Assembly: GCA_020696915.1 (NCBI GenBank)
Contig: JAJFMR010000127.1
Location: forward strand, 1 to 7,748
DNA: 7,748 nt
Direction of reading: 5' to 3'
DNA from: Rhizobiaceae bacterium
Lineage (GTDB): Bacteria > Pseudomonadota > Alphaproteobacteria > Rhizobiales > Rhizobiaceae
The notes under the pieces were generated by a model, which was not told the DNA's origin, searched no databases, and was given only the letters and a program-made list of their open reading frames with translations. How positions within the stretch are numbered: position 1 is the stretch's first letter; each line of letters opens with the position of its first letter. The translations under genes and the position numbers were made by a program. Positions 6,704 to 7,748 of this stretch are shown piece after piece.

Positions 6704-7332
6704 TCGAGACGCTGCGCTGGCAGCCGGGCGCCGGCTTCGTTAGGCTCGAGCGGCACCTCGCCCGCCTCGCCGCCTCGGCCGCAGCATTGGGCTTCGCCTG
6801 GTCGGAAGCGTCCGGGATGGAGAAGCTGCGGCAAGCGGTGGAAACGGCGCAGGGAGATGGAGAAATCGGCCCGCTGCGCATCCGTCTCGAACTTGCCGCC
6901 GACGGCGGAATGGAGGTTGCCGCATTGGCCTTGGCGCCGCTTCCGACCGGAACCGAATGGCAGCTGCGCATTGCTTCGACGCGGCTCGATTCCGAAAATG
7001 CGCTGCTGCGGCACAAGGTCACCGCGCGGGGCGCCTATGATGCCGCCCGGGCCGAATTCGCGCGCCATGACACCGACGAGGTGATCCTCCTCAACGAGCG
7101 CCGGGAAGTGTGCGAGGGGACCATCACCAGCATCTTCGTCGATACCGGAGACGGCGGCCCGCTGCGCACGCCGGCCATCCGGTGCGGCCTGCTGCCGGGC
7201 GTGCTCAGGAGCGAACTCATCGACCAGGGACGGGCGGTCGAAACCGTGCTCACGGTCGCCGATCTCGAGCGGGCGAAGGCCGTGCTCGTCGGCAATTCCC
7301 TGCGCGGGCTGATCGCCGCGCGGCTGCGCTGA
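6652..7332 (+). CDS. pabC: PabC-like class IV aminotransferase fold protein, probable aminodeoxychorismate lyase
   Basis: Probable PLP enzyme that splits aminodeoxychorismate into 4-aminobenzoate and pyruvate. It is 226 residues, with FGLIETLRW (15-23) and RLERHLARL (31-39) at the N-terminus, the likely PLP-binding Lys122 in LLRHKVTARGAYDAAR, the EGTITSIF motif (155-162), CGLLPGVLR (178-186) and GNSLRGL (214-220). It lacks about 15-20 N-terminal residues (first beta strands) of stand-alone PabC such as E. coli's 269-residue enzyme, and has Ser160 where class IV members usually have Asn (EGTxxN). The ATG overlaps pabB by 52 bp; GAAGG at 6635-6639 is rather far (12 nt), so it probably depends on ribosomes finishing pabB. 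The neighbour pabB is the main reason for the lyase call; a D-amino-acid or branched-chain aminotransferase is the alternative within the fold, less likely here. Confidence 0.82.
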   Translation: MSSQSEVRDRHVAGFGLIETLRWQPGAGFVRLERHLARLAASAAALGFAWSEASGMEKLRQAVETAQGDGEIGPLRIRLELAADGGMEVAALALAPLPTGTEWQLRIASTRLDSENALLRHKVTARGAYDAARAEFARHDTDEVILLNERREVCEGTITSIFVDTGDGGPLRTPAIRCGLLPGVLRSELIDQGRAVETVLTVADLERAKAVLVGNSLRGLIAARLR

Positions 7333-7349
7333 GACGGCCTGTTGCCGTC
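7333..7349 (+). terminator. Small hairpin right after the pabC-like stop; weak terminator candidate
   Basis: GACGGC-CTGTT-GCCGTC forms a perfect 6-bp stem with a 5-nt loop, beginning at the base after the TGA. No T run follows (CGCCCGG comes next), so intrinsic termination is doubtful; it may simply protect the 3' end, or transcription may continue into the next gene. Confidence 0.3.
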
Positions 7350-7412
7350 CGCCCGGCAAGGCGCTATCGCCCGACGCTTGCAGATCGGCCGGACCGTTTG
7401 AAAGCCCCGTTG

Positions 7413-7748
7413 ATGCGTCCCGCACATACACCCTACGACGGATCCGCCAGGCCCTTCACCATCGGCCTGAAGCCGCTCGATCCCGCCCGATGGATCGAGA
7501 TCGACGACGCATTCGATTTTCAGCTGCGCGAGAAGCGGCGCCTCCATGCCGCCCACGCGGCCGACGTGTTCGTCGCCGAAGACGGCACCGGGGCAGCACA
7601 GCGCGAGGTGCTGGACCTGCTCCTCGAGCACCTCCCGAAGCATTTCCCGGACCGCTATCGCCGCGCGTGCAGGGGCATCTTCGTCGCCGGCCATCCGGCA
7701 CTGGGCTTTTCGGCACTCGCCGCCATGCCGGCGCTCAAGGCTGCCTCG
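7413..7748 (+). CDS. DUF3445 protein, heme-dependent oxidative N-demethylase alpha-like (5' part only)
   Basis: The first 112 codons of a gene that runs off the right edge with the frame still open. The N-terminus has the DUF3445 pattern: PYDGSARPFTIGLKPLD (residues 8-24), then WIEIDD (27-32), an EKRRL segment, and EVLDLLLEHLPKHFPDRYRR (about 67-86), where the family has a conserved 'E-L-L--L---LP--+P' run. Characterised members are the alpha subunit of the heme-containing oxidative N-demethylase of Ensifer (dimethylproline to methylproline), which binds heme in a PAS-like fold and releases formaldehyde. The heme-binding part lies beyond the window, so activity cannot be judged; many members are uncharacterised. 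The ATG at 7413 is preceded by GAAAG (7400-7404) at 8 nt, a modest ribosome site. It lies 80 bp downstream of the pabC-like gene on the same strand, with only a weak hairpin between them. Confidence 0.75.
   Translation, partial: MRPAHTPYDGSARPFTIGLKPLDPARWIEIDDAFDFQLREKRRLHAAHAADVFVAEDGTGAAQREVLDLLLEHLPKHFPDRYRRACRGIFVAGHPALGFSALAAMPALKAAS

Overview
This is GC-rich DNA (clearly above 60% by eye) with tight gene packing. The gene content and protein wording point to an alphaproteobacterium, most likely the order Hyphomicrobiales (Rhizobiales; the Mesorhizobium/Phyllobacteriaceae type). That placement comes from family resemblance only: a DUF882/M15 protein with a long Pro/Ala tail, a sigma-54-type response regulator with an 'RRLGIGRSTLYRKL' Fis helix, a PepF/M3 peptidase, a PabB plus short class IV aminotransferase pair, and a DUF3445 protein. 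No rRNA marker is present.

Layout. The left half is on the minus strand. Positions 9-1787 (up to 1829 in the open frame) encode an exported DUF882/M15-type murein peptidase-like protein with a long, low-complexity, repeat-bearing C-terminal tail. Upstream of it is a 194-bp spacer holding a CtrA-like box. Positions 2024-3538 encode a three-domain NtrC-type response regulator (receiver, AAA+ with GAFTGA, Fis HTH) with no sensor kinase in the window. A 142-bp divergent spacer follows. The right half is on the plus strand: an M3 oligoendopeptidase (3681-5516), then pabB (5549-6703), then a PabC-like class IV aminotransferase (6652-7332) whose start overlaps the end of pabB by 52 bp out of frame. 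After an 80-bp gap comes the first 112 codons of a DUF3445 (heme-dependent oxidative N-demethylase alpha-like) gene, which runs off the right edge.

How they fit. PabB and the PabC-like protein together make 4-aminobenzoate for folate from chorismate, and their overlap argues for coupled translation. The peptidase lies 32 bp upstream of pabB and may share its transcript; a GC-only hairpin sits in that gap next to the pabB ribosome binding site. The response regulator would activate RpoN promoters elsewhere; I found no convincing -24/-12 promoter in the window. I see no mobile element, tRNA, CRISPR array or defence system. The window reads as ordinary chromosomal core DNA. Its most interesting points are the split-fusion look of pabB/pabC, the CtrA-like site before the murein gene, and the repeat tail of the DUF882 protein. 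I did not find evidence of a new multi-gene system.
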